Origin: JBBQTU01 sp038213005
GTDB taxonomy: Bacteria > Planctomycetota > Phycisphaerae > Tepidisphaerales > Tepidisphaeraceae
Length of the DNA stretch: 31,623 nucleotides
Assembly (NCBI GenBank): GCA_038213005.1
Contig: JBBQTU010000015.1
Coordinates: 1-31,623, forward strand
Direction of reading: 5' to 3'
Part shown: piece by piece, positions 7,083-15,609 of the stretch
How positions within the stretch are numbered: the stretch's first letter is position 1
Layout: the number at the start of each line of letters is the position of its first letter
Made by a program: the position numbers and the translations under genes
The notes under the pieces: model-generated
The model's input: only the letters and a program-made list of their open reading frames with translations
Told to the model about the DNA's origin: nothing
Database searches by the model: none

Positions 7083-9521
7083 ATGAATGTCGCCACTATA
7101 ACCAAACGACAGCGGCTGGAAGTGCCCGAGGGCGCCGGACCGATTGACTGGCCTGCGGACCCACCCATGCCATCGGCGACGCCGGCGACGCCGGCTCAGC
7201 CAGAAACCGCTGAAGTGCCTGAGTCTTCGGCCGTGCCGCCCGCGCAACCTGCTGGGCAGAAGAAAGATTCAAACCATTGGAAGGGCCGGCAGGTTGGCCA
7301 GTTCCGTCTGCAACGGCTGCTGGGCACAGGGTCCATGTCGGTGGTTATTCAGGCGGAGGATACGAACCTCGGCCGGACTGTCGCACTGAAGTTCCTGAAG
7401 AAGAACGTCAAGGGTATTACGCAGACGGAACAGGTTGAGCAGTTTTTCCGAGAAGCCAGGTCCGCGGCCGCTCTGGAACATCCCAATATCGTGCAGATCT
7501 ATGGCTTCCAGCAGTCGCACGGACGCTGGTTCATGATCATGGAGCACATGGAGGGCGGCAGCCTGCTCGAACTGATTGAGCGTACCGGGCCGTTGAGCCC
7601 GCGCCGGGCCTGCATGTTCATGGCCGACGCCGCCAGCGGCATCGCCGAGGCCCATGCGGCCGGGGCTTTGCACCGGGACATTAAGCCATCGAACCTTCTT
7701 CTGACGCGGACCGCGCGGTGCAAGGTCGCGGATTTCGGGCTGGTGCGCCCGAATATCGAGGGCGATAGTTTCCGCCTCAGCAGCATGCCAGTGGGTTCGC
7801 GGCACTACGTCGCGCCGGAGATCCTGCGCAATGAGCCGGCGACACCGGCGGCGGATGTATACAGCCTGGCCGCAACGCTTTACACGGTGATGGCCGGTCG
7901 GCCGCCGTTTCCGTCGGATGATCGTCATGAACTGGACCGGATGATCCGTGAAGGGGCAACGCCGGACCTGCGTGAGCTGGTGCCTCATGCGCCGGCGCGG
8001 ATTGTGGAATTGATCCACCGCTGCATGGACAGGAATCCACGGCTGCGCCCCAACGCTCACGAGTTTGCCAGCATCCTTCGTGCAGAGTTGGCGGAACTGA
8101 CGGATTCGGGGGGCATGGGCAGCCTCACCAGCGTTGGATCCAGTTCGGTCCTGCGGAGCGCTTCGGTGGCGGGCATGCCTTCGCCGACGCTTCAGTCGCC
8201 GTCGTCGGTCGCGCCGGTTCTCGCCGTAGCGCCAGTGCCGGCACCAGCGCCACGGAAGGGCAGTCCGCTGAACATTGCCATCGGCGTCTCTGTTGCAGTA
8301 GTGATTGGCTTGCTGCTGGTGATCGTCCTGCGGCCCAGCGGGGGGGGCTCGCCCGTAGCCCCGGCTCCGGTAACGCAGGCACCGCCCGCGCCCGTGCCCG
8401 CACCTGTACCGGCGGCGCAACCGACCGCCCAGCAGGTTGCCGACCTGGCGGCACTGAAGGCCAGGACCGATCTGCTGCTCGAGCACACGGCGAAGCTGGA
8501 AGCGGCGGCGCAATCGGCTCGCGTCCACGCGGCCGACCAGGCGGCTCAACAGAAGGCGGAGCACGAGCAGCAGTTTCAGGATCTTCAAAGCCGCGCGGCC
8601 GAGTTGGCCGGCAAAGCCAGAACGGGGAATGATCCAGCCGCGGCCGCCGCCATGGAGGTCTTGGATAAGGCACTGGCGATCCAGCCGGGCAATGCCGCGT
8701 GCACAAAACTCAAGGCGGCTCTGGCGGCGCTGCCTCACCAGAAGGCTGGCGACCGGCTGGAAAACGGGATCGGCATGACGCTCAGTTACATCCCGTCGGG
8801 CAGCTATGTAATGGGGAGTCCGGCCGGGGAGAAGGGCCGGGACGAAGACGAGAACCAGGTGCGGGTGACGATTACCAGGCCGTTCTACATGGGGCGCACC
8901 GAGGTTACGCAGAGCCAGTGGCAGGCCGTGATGGGGGAGTACTACAAGAGCGCCGATGGCATTGGCGATGCCACGCAGTTTATCGGGCCGGACATGCCGG
9001 TGCATAACGTGTCGTGGAACGACGCGGTGGCGTTCTGCAAGAGACTGAGTGAGAAAGAGCATCGCACCTACCGCCTGCCCAGCGAAGCGGAGTGGGAATA
9101 TGCCTGCCGGGCCGGGACGACGACTCCGTTTAACACCGGCGATAATTTGACGAGCGCCCAGGCCCAGATTGACGCTTCCGAGCCATACATCGGGACCACG
9201 CGGGGGCGCACACCGCAGCGCACCCAGCGCGTTGCGAGCTTTCCGCCCAACGCATGGGGGCTCTATGACATGCACGGCAACGTCGCCCAGTGGTGCGCGG
9301 ACTGGTACGCGTCGCTGCCCATCGGTGAGGCGACCGACCCCAAAGGGCCGGCCCAGCCGACGAGCCTGGAATCAGCCAATCGCGTGGTTCGTGGCGGCGC
9401 CTGGTGCCAGCCTGCCCGCACAGCCCGCAGTGCCAGCCGCTGGAATTACAGCCCGGTGATCAAAACGAACTACATCGGTTTTCGAGTCGTGATGGAAATG
9501 AACAATGGTGCGGAGAAGTAG
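7083..9521 (+). CDS. Membrane Ser/Thr protein kinase fused to a C-terminal FGE-sulfatase-like domain
   Basis: 812 residues from ATG 7083, preceded by AAGGTGA at good spacing; an in-frame upstream start at 7026 is less likely. A Pro/Ala-rich leader (1-65) is followed by a Hanks-type kinase domain (70-335) with all key residues: GTGSMS glycine loop (81-86), K103, E124, HRD at 197-199, DFG at 217-219 and APE at 244-246. One transmembrane helix (396-416) places the kinase in the cytoplasm and the rest outside. The outer part has a Pro-rich hinge, an Ala/Gln-rich coiled coil with a TPR-like stretch (450-550) and an FGE-sulfatase domain (about 560-806; PAGEKGRDEDE, RLPSEAEWEYACRAGT, LYDMHGNVAQWC, RVVRGGAW, GFRVV). 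That domain lacks the catalytic cysteine pair of true formylglycine-generating enzymes, so it is probably a ligand-binding sensor. Such kinase-FGE fusions are frequent in planctomycetes. The PstS-like gene follows 42 bp downstream. Confidence 0.92.
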   Translation: MNVATITKRQRLEVPEGAGPIDWPADPPMPSATPATPAQPETAEVPESSAVPPAQPAGQKKDSNHWKGRQVGQFRLQRLLGTGSMSVVIQAEDTNLGRTVALKFLKKNVKGITQTEQVEQFFREARSAAALEHPNIVQIYGFQQSHGRWFMIMEHMEGGSLLELIERTGPLSPRRACMFMADAASGIAEAHAAGALHRDIKPSNLLLTRTARCKVADFGLVRPNIEGDSFRLSSMPVGSRHYVAPEILRNEPATPAADVYSLAATLYTVMAGRPPFPSDDRHELDRMIREGATPDLRELVPHAPARIVELIHRCMDRNPRLRPNAHEFASILRAELAELTDSGGMGSLTSVGSSSVLRSASVAGMPSPTLQSPSSVAPVLAVAPVPAPAPRKGSPLNIAIGVSVAVVIGLLLVIVLRPSGGGSPVAPAPVTQAPPAPVPAPVPAAQPTAQQVADLAALKARTDLLLEHTAKLEAAAQSARVHAADQAAQQKAEHEQQFQDLQSRAAELAGKARTGNDPAAAAAMEVLDKALAIQPGNAACTKLKAALAALPHQKAGDRLENGIGMTLSYIPSGSYVMGSPAGEKGRDEDENQVRVTITRPFYMGRTEVTQSQWQAVMGEYYKSADGIGDATQFIGPDMPVHNVSWNDAVAFCKRLSEKEHRTYRLPSEAEWEYACRAGTTTPFNTGDNLTSAQAQIDASEPYIGTTRGRTPQRTQRVASFPPNAWGLYDMHGNVAQWCADWYASLPIGEATDPKGPAQPTSLESANRVVRGGAWCQPARTARSASRWNYSPVIKTNYIGFRVVMEMNNGAEK

Positions 9522-9563
9522 CAGCAAAGTCGTTAACCAAACCCAAGTGAAGGAGTACCCGTG

Positions 9564-10739
9564 ATGATTGGTCATAAGGCACGTTGGAACAGGTCGTTGA
9601 TACTGGTCTGTGGCGCAATGGCCGCGTTGCTCGTGGCGGGCTGCGAGCTCGAGCCGGCCGACACGACCCATACGCTCTCCACGACCGCATCGGTGCAGGC
9701 GCGCCCCGCGACCCGCCCGGCGCCGGTGACTGTCAGTGCAGTAACGGCGATGCCTGCGACGGTTCCCTTGCCCGCGCCAGCGCCCGTGACAGTCCATCCG
9801 GAGCCAAGCGCGGCGGCAGCGGTTTTGGCGGTCGATGCGGCTCTGCCGACCTATCGCGCGGGTCAGATTGTCAGCGGTCCGCTGCGCAGTGTCGGATCGG
9901 ACTCGATGGACCGCGTGATGCAATTGTGGGAAGCGGAGTTCAAGAAGACGCACGCGGAGATAGCGTTGCGGCACGAAGGCAAAGGATCGGGTACGGCCAT
10001 GCCGGCTCTGATGAAGGGGTTGTCGGATCTGGGACCCATGAGCCGGCCGGTCACGGCCGACGAAGTCGCTTCGTTCAACCAGCGATTTGATCATCCGCCG
10101 ACCCAGGTGCGGGTGGCGGTGGACGCGTTGGCGGTGCTCGTGCATCCGTCGAATCCGATCGCCAGGACGGGCCTGAGTTTCCAGCAGTTAGACGCGATCT
10201 TCTCATCCACGCGCAAGCGTGGCGGCAGCGAAGACGTGGTGACATGGGGACAGCTCGGCCTGACCGGTCAGTGGGCCGATGCGCCGATCACCGTTTACAC
10301 CCGCAACAAGGCATCCGGCACGTATGCGTTCTTCCGCGATCACGTGCTGGATAAGGGCGTCTACAAGGCGACCAATCAGGAGTTGCCCAGCAGCGACGAG
10401 GTCATCAAGGCAGTGGAGTCAAATCCCTTTGCGATTGGCTTCAGCAGCGTCGGCTATGTGACGCCCGACGTGGCCGCCGTGCCGCTGAGCGCTGCGGCGG
10501 GCAAGAGCCCGATCTCGCCCAGCCGCGAGACGGCGTATGCCAACCAGTATCCCCTGGCACGCTATTTCTACCTGACCGTGAACTGCGGCAAGGACCAGCC
10601 GCTGGCGCCCCAGGTGCAGGAGTTTGTGCGATTTGTTCTGTCGCGCGACGGGCAGAACCTGGTCGTGAAGGAAGGGCTCTTTCCTGTCACCGCGCCGCTG
10701 GCTCAAGAGGAACTGACCAAGGTGGGTCTGAACCGTTAG
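9564..10739 (+). CDS. PstS-like phosphate-binding lipoprotein
   Basis: 391 residues. The N terminus is a lipoprotein signal with lipobox LVAGC (Cys27), followed by a Pro/Ala-rich linker (30-95). The mature domain matches the PstS/SphX type of periplasmic phosphate-binding protein: VGSDSM, KGSGTAMPAL, DLGPMSRP, LDAIFSS, YTRNKASGTYAFF, and a C-terminal FVRFVLSRDGQ stretch. Normal role: capture of phosphate outside the inner membrane for the PstCAB transporter. No pstC, pstA, pstB or phoU is present in this window, so the protein may be a solitary sensor or an accessory scavenger. AGGAG at 9551-9555 fits ATG 9564 (8-base spacing) better than GTG 9561. It follows the kinase-FGE gene by 42 bp on the same strand and may share its transcript. 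It converges on the next gene with only 4 bp between them. Confidence 0.88.
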   Translation: MIGHKARWNRSLILVCGAMAALLVAGCELEPADTTHTLSTTASVQARPATRPAPVTVSAVTAMPATVPLPAPAPVTVHPEPSAAAAVLAVDAALPTYRAGQIVSGPLRSVGSDSMDRVMQLWEAEFKKTHAEIALRHEGKGSGTAMPALMKGLSDLGPMSRPVTADEVASFNQRFDHPPTQVRVAVDALAVLVHPSNPIARTGLSFQQLDAIFSSTRKRGGSEDVVTWGQLGLTGQWADAPITVYTRNKASGTYAFFRDHVLDKGVYKATNQELPSSDEVIKAVESNPFAIGFSSVGYVTPDVAAVPLSAAAGKSPISPSRETAYANQYPLARYFYLTVNCGKDQPLAPQVQEFVRFVLSRDGQNLVVKEGLFPVTAPLAQEELTKVGLNR

Positions 10740-10743
10740 GCGA

Positions 10744-11577
10744 CTATCGCAGGACCGGGGCAAATGCCTCGTCGGGAGTGCGCAGCAGGAGATAGCGTTG
10801 GCCGCTGTCGCCGGAGAAGGGCGCGAGGTCTGTTCGATGCAGGGTCTTGTCATAGCCTGCGGCCCACGCGAAGACCCGATCGCGGACTTCGGGATCGGTG
10901 GGTAGCTCCACTACCAGGAATTCGCTGACGCCCCGACCCAGCGCCAGGACCTGGACCGCCCCGCGGTTGATGAGTTCCCGCTCGGTGGACTTGGCCACCT
11001 CGGCCTCCATGCCGCGAACGGTATGTTGCGGACCTTCGGCCAGCCACGGCGAGACTGGCTTGGCGCCCTTCTCGGCAATGAGCTTCTCGACACGATCATC
11101 CTCCCCCGGCTTGGCTGGCTGAGGAGGCTGGCTGTGGCCGAGCCAGGCATAAAGCCCGATGCCGCCGCTCAGAAGCAGCACCATCAGCATCAGGGGCTTC
11201 ACGAGGCTCTTCGGATCTGCGGCATACTGGTGCGGAGTCGGCGAGCCATGCGGCCGGCCTGTGTGCGAGCCGCTGGTGGATGGCGACCGCTCGGTTGCCT
11301 GTCCGTGTGGCATCGAGCTTGCATGGCCGGCCGACCTGGCGGCGGGGCGGGGCGCCTCGGGTGCGACCGGAATCAAGTCCGCGAACTCGTCCGGCTCCGC
11401 AGTCGGCCCCATAGGAACCGGCACCTGCTCGGGCGCTGGCATCGCAGGCTCAGAAGCCGGAGCGGTGAACCGCTGGCCGCAGGGGCACCGCAGCACCTGG
11501 CCGGCCAAGGCCTCGGTCCAAGTGTCGGTCCGTCCGCATTCCGGGCATGTAAATACTGGCCGATACTGGCTGCTCAT
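10744..11577 (-). CDS. Zinc-ribbon single-pass membrane protein of unknown function
   Basis: 277 residues from ATG 11577, which has GGAG 9 bases upstream. The N terminus has a four-cysteine ribbon (C11-PE-C14 and C31-P-C33) likely to bind zinc. A long Pro/Ser/His-rich disordered linker follows (40-122), then one transmembrane helix (about 125-146) and a C-terminal domain of about 130 residues with no family I recognise. The topology suggests a cytoplasmic zinc ribbon and an outside domain. A longer open frame runs up to 11775 but is translated from repeat-rich DNA and is not credible. Planctomycetes often carry such CPxC-ribbon/TM proteins beside Ser/Thr kinases, so a role in the neighbouring signalling is possible but unproven. 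Its stop codon lies 4 bp from that of the convergent PstS-like gene. Confidence 0.75.
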   Translation of the reverse strand: MSSQYRPVFTCPECGRTDTWTEALAGQVLRCPCGQRFTAPASEPAMPAPEQVPVPMGPTAEPDEFADLIPVAPEAPRPAARSAGHASSMPHGQATERSPSTSGSHTGRPHGSPTPHQYAADPKSLVKPLMLMVLLLSGGIGLYAWLGHSQPPQPAKPGEDDRVEKLIAEKGAKPVSPWLAEGPQHTVRGMEAEVAKSTERELINRGAVQVLALGRGVSEFLVVELPTDPEVRDRVFAWAAGYDKTLHRTDLAPFSGDSGQRYLLLRTPDEAFAPVLR

Positions 11578-12064
11578 CTGGCACTGCTCCATTGAGTTTG
11601 CCCCTCGCGCCCTGGGTCCCAGGATGCTTCGGGCAACTTGCTTTCCAGCCCCGGCAGGGGCGTCACGCAGTAACCCACAGCTTGCCCGCCGCGGCGGGGC
11701 GTAAGCCGTGGGAATTTGTTCCGGCGCGACATCTGAGCCCTGGCAGGGGCGACACAAACGCCTTGCATAAAGCATCCCGCCCCTCTTGCCACGGGCAACA
11801 ACTGCCGCCCATGGCAGGGACGATCACGGCTGACATGGTAAGAGTGACGCCGACGGCAAGCAAAGCAAAAGCCGTGATTGCCGCCGGAAATCGCGCTGTT
11901 GCGACCCAAAACACCCGTTCATCACGTCGTCCTAACCATATCGCAACCCAATATAAGCGTTGGGCGGATACTCATAGCCGCAGGTCGTCCTGAAGCACGA
12001 TCCCTTCGCACTGCCACCGACAGGCGTGTTGAAGGCAAGATAAGACCCTTTGTTAAGGCAAGTC
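11578..12064. other. Intergenic repeat-rich region upstream of the vWA-PP2C-kinase operon
   Basis: No convincing gene. Hairpin units of a dispersed type occur at 11648-11661 (gcccc-ggca-ggggc) and 11737-11750 (gccct-ggca-ggggc), a degenerate third near 11807-11817, and a small hairpin ttgcc-acg-ggcaa at 11786-11798. The divergent promoters for the zinc-ribbon gene and the triad operon must lie here, but no clear -35/-10 pair was found. AAGG about 7 bases before 12065 is the likely ribosome-binding site of the operon. Confidence 0.5.
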
Positions 12065-12721
12065 ATGGCGGATCAGCTACCATTTGGCGCGGAGGGCTTC
12101 GCGGAGAATCCCGAGCCGCGTTGCCCCTGCGTGCTTCTTCTTGATACATCGTCTTCCATGCGCGGCCAGCCGATCGCCGAGCTCAACGCCGGCCTGGTCG
12201 CCTATCGTGACCAACTGACAAGCAACTCGCTGGCCGCCAAACGCGTCGAACTGGCGATTGTGACCTTCGGGCCGGTGGAGACCAAACAGGAGTTCACCAC
12301 CGCTTCCAGCTTCGTGGCTCCGATCCTGGAAAGCCGCCACGACACACCGATGGGCGCGGCGATCAATCTGTCCATTGACATGGTCACCCGTCGCAAGCAC
12401 CAGTATCGGCAGAATGGCATCGCTTTCTATCGGCCGTGGATATTCCTGATCACCGACGGCGCCCCGACCGACGACTGGCAGATGGCTGCCGACCGGGTCC
12501 GCGGCGGCGAGGCGTCCAAGGCCTTCTCGTTCTTTGCCGTCGGCGTGCAAGGGGCGGACATGGAGGTGCTCAAGGGCATCACCGTCCGTGAGCCGATGCG
12601 GCTGCAGGGACTACGGTTCAGCGACCTATTCCTCTGGCTCTCCAACTCGCAAAAGGCGGTCTCCCATTCGACCCCGGGCGAGCAGGTTCTGCTGCCGGCA
12701 ACCAGTTGGGCGGCGGTCTGA
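12065..12721 (+). CDS. TerY-like von Willebrand factor A domain protein
   Basis: A 218-residue protein that is essentially one vWA domain. The metal-ion-dependent adhesion site is complete: DTSSS at 27-31 (DxSxS), T94 in HDTPMGAA, and D131 in LITDGAPTDDW. Size and motifs match the TerY/YegL group of cytoplasmic vWA proteins, which bind partners through a divalent metal. It has no signal peptide or membrane segment. Start ATG 12065 is preceded by AAGG at about 7 bases; an upstream in-frame start at 12050 lacks support. It begins a three-gene operon, 3 bp before the PP2C gene, which itself overlaps the kinase gene. That order (vWA, PP2C, kinase) is the known TerY-phosphatase-kinase triad, so this is probably the scaffold or a phosphorylation target in that switch. 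Confidence 0.9.
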   Translation: MADQLPFGAEGFAENPEPRCPCVLLLDTSSSMRGQPIAELNAGLVAYRDQLTSNSLAAKRVELAIVTFGPVETKQEFTTASSFVAPILESRHDTPMGAAINLSIDMVTRRKHQYRQNGIAFYRPWIFLITDGAPTDDWQMAADRVRGGEASKAFSFFAVGVQGADMEVLKGITVREPMRLQGLRFSDLFLWLSNSQKAVSHSTPGEQVLLPATSWAAV

Positions 12722-12724
12722 GCC

Positions 12725-13498
12725 ATGTGGAAATATCTGTTCGACAGCGTACAGGGAACATCGCACTCGGCCTGCGGTACAGGGCTTCAGGACGCATCGG
12801 GCGTCTGCCGTCATCGGGTGGGCAAGGACGACGTGCTGATCGCCGCCTGCGCCGACGGCGCCGGCAGCGCGCTGCATGCCAAGACCGGCTCCGACGCCGC
12901 CTGCTCCAGCGTTCTCCGCGAGGTCGTGCGATTCTTTGATCAGGGACACACCACCGGCGACCTGCGCCAGGAACTGGTTCTCCTGTGGTATCATCAGGCA
13001 CGGCAGGAACTGCTGCGACAGGCGACAGCGCTCAACGCACATCCGCGGCAGCTCGCCTGCACGCTACTGCTGGCGGTGGTCGCGCCACAGGGGGCGTTGT
13101 TTGCACAACTCGGCGACGGGGCGATCGTCTATCACGATGGGTCACAGTGCTGCCCGGTGTTCTGGCCGGAGGCGGGCGAGTATCAGAACGCAACGTATTT
13201 CCTGAGCGATGAGGCTTTCCGGGAGCATGTGCAGATGAAGTACATGCCCGAGCGGATTGACCAGTTGGCGATGTTCACCGACGGCCTGCAGATGCTGGCG
13301 CTGAACTACTCGGAGAAGTCGGCCCACCAGCCGTTCTTCACGCCGCTGTTCCGCGCTCTGCGCGAGGCGGAGAACCACCTGGACCTTTCGATTCCCATGC
13401 GCGCGTTCCTGGATTCCAAAGACATCAATTCGCGAACCGACGACGACAAGACCCTGGTTCTGGCCGTGCGGAGTCCCGATGGCGACACAACTCTTTGA
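12725..13498 (+). CDS. PP2C-family Ser/Thr phosphatase
   Basis: 257 residues, the size of a single PP2C (PPM) domain. Metal-coordinating positions are recognisable: D44-G45 in ACADGAGS, D131 in AQLGDGA, D186 in AMFTDGLQ, and the acidic pair near 240 in RTDDDKT. The protein probably dephosphorylates Ser/Thr residues in a Mn/Mg-dependent manner in the cytoplasm, opposing the adjacent kinase. The ATG lies 3 bp after the stop of the vWA gene and the 3' end overlaps the kinase gene by 20 bp, so the three are translationally coupled. It is more divergent than standard Stp/PrpC phosphatases, as expected for the phosphatase of TerY-type triads (PPM_2-like subgroup). Confidence 0.9.
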   Translation: MWKYLFDSVQGTSHSACGTGLQDASGVCRHRVGKDDVLIAACADGAGSALHAKTGSDAACSSVLREVVRFFDQGHTTGDLRQELVLLWYHQARQELLRQATALNAHPRQLACTLLLAVVAPQGALFAQLGDGAIVYHDGSQCCPVFWPEAGEYQNATYFLSDEAFREHVQMKYMPERIDQLAMFTDGLQMLALNYSEKSAHQPFFTPLFRALREAENHLDLSIPMRAFLDSKDINSRTDDDKTLVLAVRSPDGDTTL

Positions 13499-15452
13499 CA
13501 ACCTAGGCCGGTCGGTTCTGGTCGGCCCGGAACTGGCCCGCGGCGGCGAAGGCGCGGTCCACGCGCTGGCGGATCGGGACACCCTGGTTGCCAAGATCTA
13601 CCATCGCCCGGTGCATCGCGACAAAGCCGCCAAGCTCATTCTGATGACCAAAGCTGCGACCGAGGGGATCCTCAAGATCGCGTCCTGGCCCACGGCAACA
13701 CTGCACGCCTACGGCCGAGGCCCGGTGGTGGGCGTGCTCATGCCCCGGATCGTGGATCATCGGGAGATCCACCAGCTCTACAGCCCGGCCGAGCGCCGGA
13801 ATCTGTTTCCGCAGGCCGACTGGCAGTTCCTCATTCACTGCGCCATGAACTGCGCCGCGGCATTCGAGATCGTCCATGGGCAGGGACACGTCGTGGGCGA
13901 CGTCAACGAGAGCGGCATCCTGGTCTCCGAGCAGGCCATGGTAAAGCTGATTGACTGCGACTCCTTCCAACTCTCGGACAAGCACCGCGTCTATCGCTGC
14001 GAGGTAGCCGTTCCGCAATACACGCCGCCGGAACTTCAGAGCGTCGGCAACATCGGTGCTGTTGATCGCACGGCCAATCACGATCTGTTCGGGCTGGCCG
14101 TGCTGATCTTCCAACTGCTGTTCATGGGCCGCCACCCGTTCGCCGGGCGATTCCAGGGCTCCGGGGAGATGCCGCTGGAGCGCGCCATCGCCGAAGGCCG
14201 CTTCGCGTTCAGCAGCCAGGCGCGGGCGCTGCAGGTGATGCCGCCGCCCGGCTCGCTCCCGCTGCGCGTGCTTCCCGATGAATTGTCGGAATACTTCGAG
14301 CGGGCGTTTCTCCTGAACCAGTCATCCCTGTCATCGCGGCCGGTCGCAACGCAGTGGCGTTCGGCATTGCTGGCTTTGCGGAACAATCTTCGGGCGTGTC
14401 CGGTCAACGATCGCCATAAGTTTCCCCGGCATCTGACCAGTTGCCCGTGGTGCGATCTGGTCAGAGAGGGCGGCCCGAACTTCTTCATCTCGCTGAAGGT
14501 GGCGGCTGTTGATGCAGCCGAACTGGCGCCTGTCGATTTCGAGATGCTCCTGGGGTGTGTCCAGTCGCTGATGACCCTCCCGGCTTCGGCGCCACAATAC
14601 CCGGCCATGGCGATCACGCCGATGCCGCTGCCTCCCAACGTCACAGAGGATGGGCTTATTCGGCGGCTCCTGACCGGCGTCGCCATCGCGTGCGCAGTGG
14701 GTGCCATCGTCGGCTTGTGGCTCCATCTGGTGGTGGTGATCGCCGGCGCGGTATGCAGCTTCGGTCTGATCATGGTGCTGGTTGTGATGGCACTCCGGTC
14801 GCCGCTGAAACTTGAAAGACGCCGCCGGGCCGAGGCCTGTCAGACGTTGTCATCGCAACTGGCGTCGCTGGAACAGACGCGGGTGAAGGCATTTGCTCCC
14901 TATCGCACCGCCGTGGCCGCAGCCCAGTCCCAACTCGCACCGCTCCGGGAACAGGCGACCCATTTGTTCGGCACACTCGAGGGGCGTAAGCGGGAACTGA
15001 TGAACCAGGCCAAGTCGTCTCAAAAGGATGAGTATCTGGATCGGTTCCTCCTGGCCAGGTCCAATCTGGAAGAAGTCGGGCCTACGCGATTGGTCATGCT
15101 CGCGTCCTACGGCATTGAAACGGCGGCCGATGCGACCCCGACTCGCCTTGGCTTGGTTCCGGGGCTGACGCTGTGTGCGACTGAAGCCATCCTGGGCTGG
15201 CGCAATGCGCTGCTGGCCAACTTCAAGTCCCCGTCGTCGAGCCAGATACCGCCGCAGGAGTTGGCGAAGCTCATCAACGAGTTCCGCGACCGGCAGCAGC
15301 GCATCGCCGATGAGATCCGCGGTCTGTATCAACAACTCAACACCCTCCGGCAGACGACCGCCAGCTCGCTTCAGGAGATCGACCAGCAGATCATGATCCT
15401 GACACCAAAGCTGCAGCAGGCTCGGGCAGACGCGGAACTGCTGGCGTCCTGA
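13479..15452 (+). CDS. Divergent protein kinase with zinc ribbon, membrane helices, coiled coil and HhH domain (triad kinase)
   Basis: 657 residues. Kinase-like domain at 15-300: glycine-rich ARGGEGAV (20-27), K39 in VAKIYH, catalytic-loop equivalent GDVNESGIL (140-148; D141 retained, the usual Lys and Asn changed), and DCD at 159-161 in place of DFG. Then a probable zinc site (C307, H313, C322-PW-C325), two membrane helices (about 397-439), a long coiled coil (440-525 and 590-655) and, inserted in it, a helix-hairpin-helix (535-580; SYGIETAAD...LVPGLTLCATEAILGWR). This architecture is that of the kinase in TerY-phosphatase-kinase triads. It probably phosphorylates the vWA partner or other stress-response proteins at the membrane. 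The 20-bp overlap with the PP2C gene implies coupled translation. Altered catalytic residues are usual in this subfamily, but activity cannot be assumed. Confidence 0.9.
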   Translation: MATQLFDNLGRSVLVGPELARGGEGAVHALADRDTLVAKIYHRPVHRDKAAKLILMTKAATEGILKIASWPTATLHAYGRGPVVGVLMPRIVDHREIHQLYSPAERRNLFPQADWQFLIHCAMNCAAAFEIVHGQGHVVGDVNESGILVSEQAMVKLIDCDSFQLSDKHRVYRCEVAVPQYTPPELQSVGNIGAVDRTANHDLFGLAVLIFQLLFMGRHPFAGRFQGSGEMPLERAIAEGRFAFSSQARALQVMPPPGSLPLRVLPDELSEYFERAFLLNQSSLSSRPVATQWRSALLALRNNLRACPVNDRHKFPRHLTSCPWCDLVREGGPNFFISLKVAAVDAAELAPVDFEMLLGCVQSLMTLPASAPQYPAMAITPMPLPPNVTEDGLIRRLLTGVAIACAVGAIVGLWLHLVVVIAGAVCSFGLIMVLVVMALRSPLKLERRRRAEACQTLSSQLASLEQTRVKAFAPYRTAVAAAQSQLAPLREQATHLFGTLEGRKRELMNQAKSSQKDEYLDRFLLARSNLEEVGPTRLVMLASYGIETAADATPTRLGLVPGLTLCATEAILGWRNALLANFKSPSSSQIPPQELAKLINEFRDRQQRIADEIRGLYQQLNTLRQTTASSLQEIDQQIMILTPKLQQARADAELLAS

Positions 15453-15609
15453 TGCCGGCCTGGCGCGACAGCAGCAGCCGTCCATCCGCCACCCGCCCGC
15501 CCGTAGAAGCGACGTTGTGGTCGCTTCCGCTCCGCTCAAGTGGGGCCGCCGCCTCGGCCGCCCCTTTGGTCCTCTCCCTTCTACGATAGACTTACGTGCG
15601 ATCGGATAG

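Noticed and set aside
7269..9275. Long minus-strand open frame (668 codons) opposite the kinase gene
   Set aside because: It is an antisense shadow of a clearly coding high-GC gene, with Arg/Gly/His-rich composition and no domain.
11663..11914. Minus-strand open frame with a hydrophobic N-terminal segment (AAITAFALLAVGVTLTMS)
   Set aside because: After the hydrophobic part the frame runs through dispersed repeat hairpins and has no conserved-looking domain. It may be a truncated gene, but I cannot support it.
15506..15586. Rho-independent terminator for the triad operon
   Set aside because: Stem-loops are present, but no T-run follows, so it is recorded only as structured intergenic DNA.
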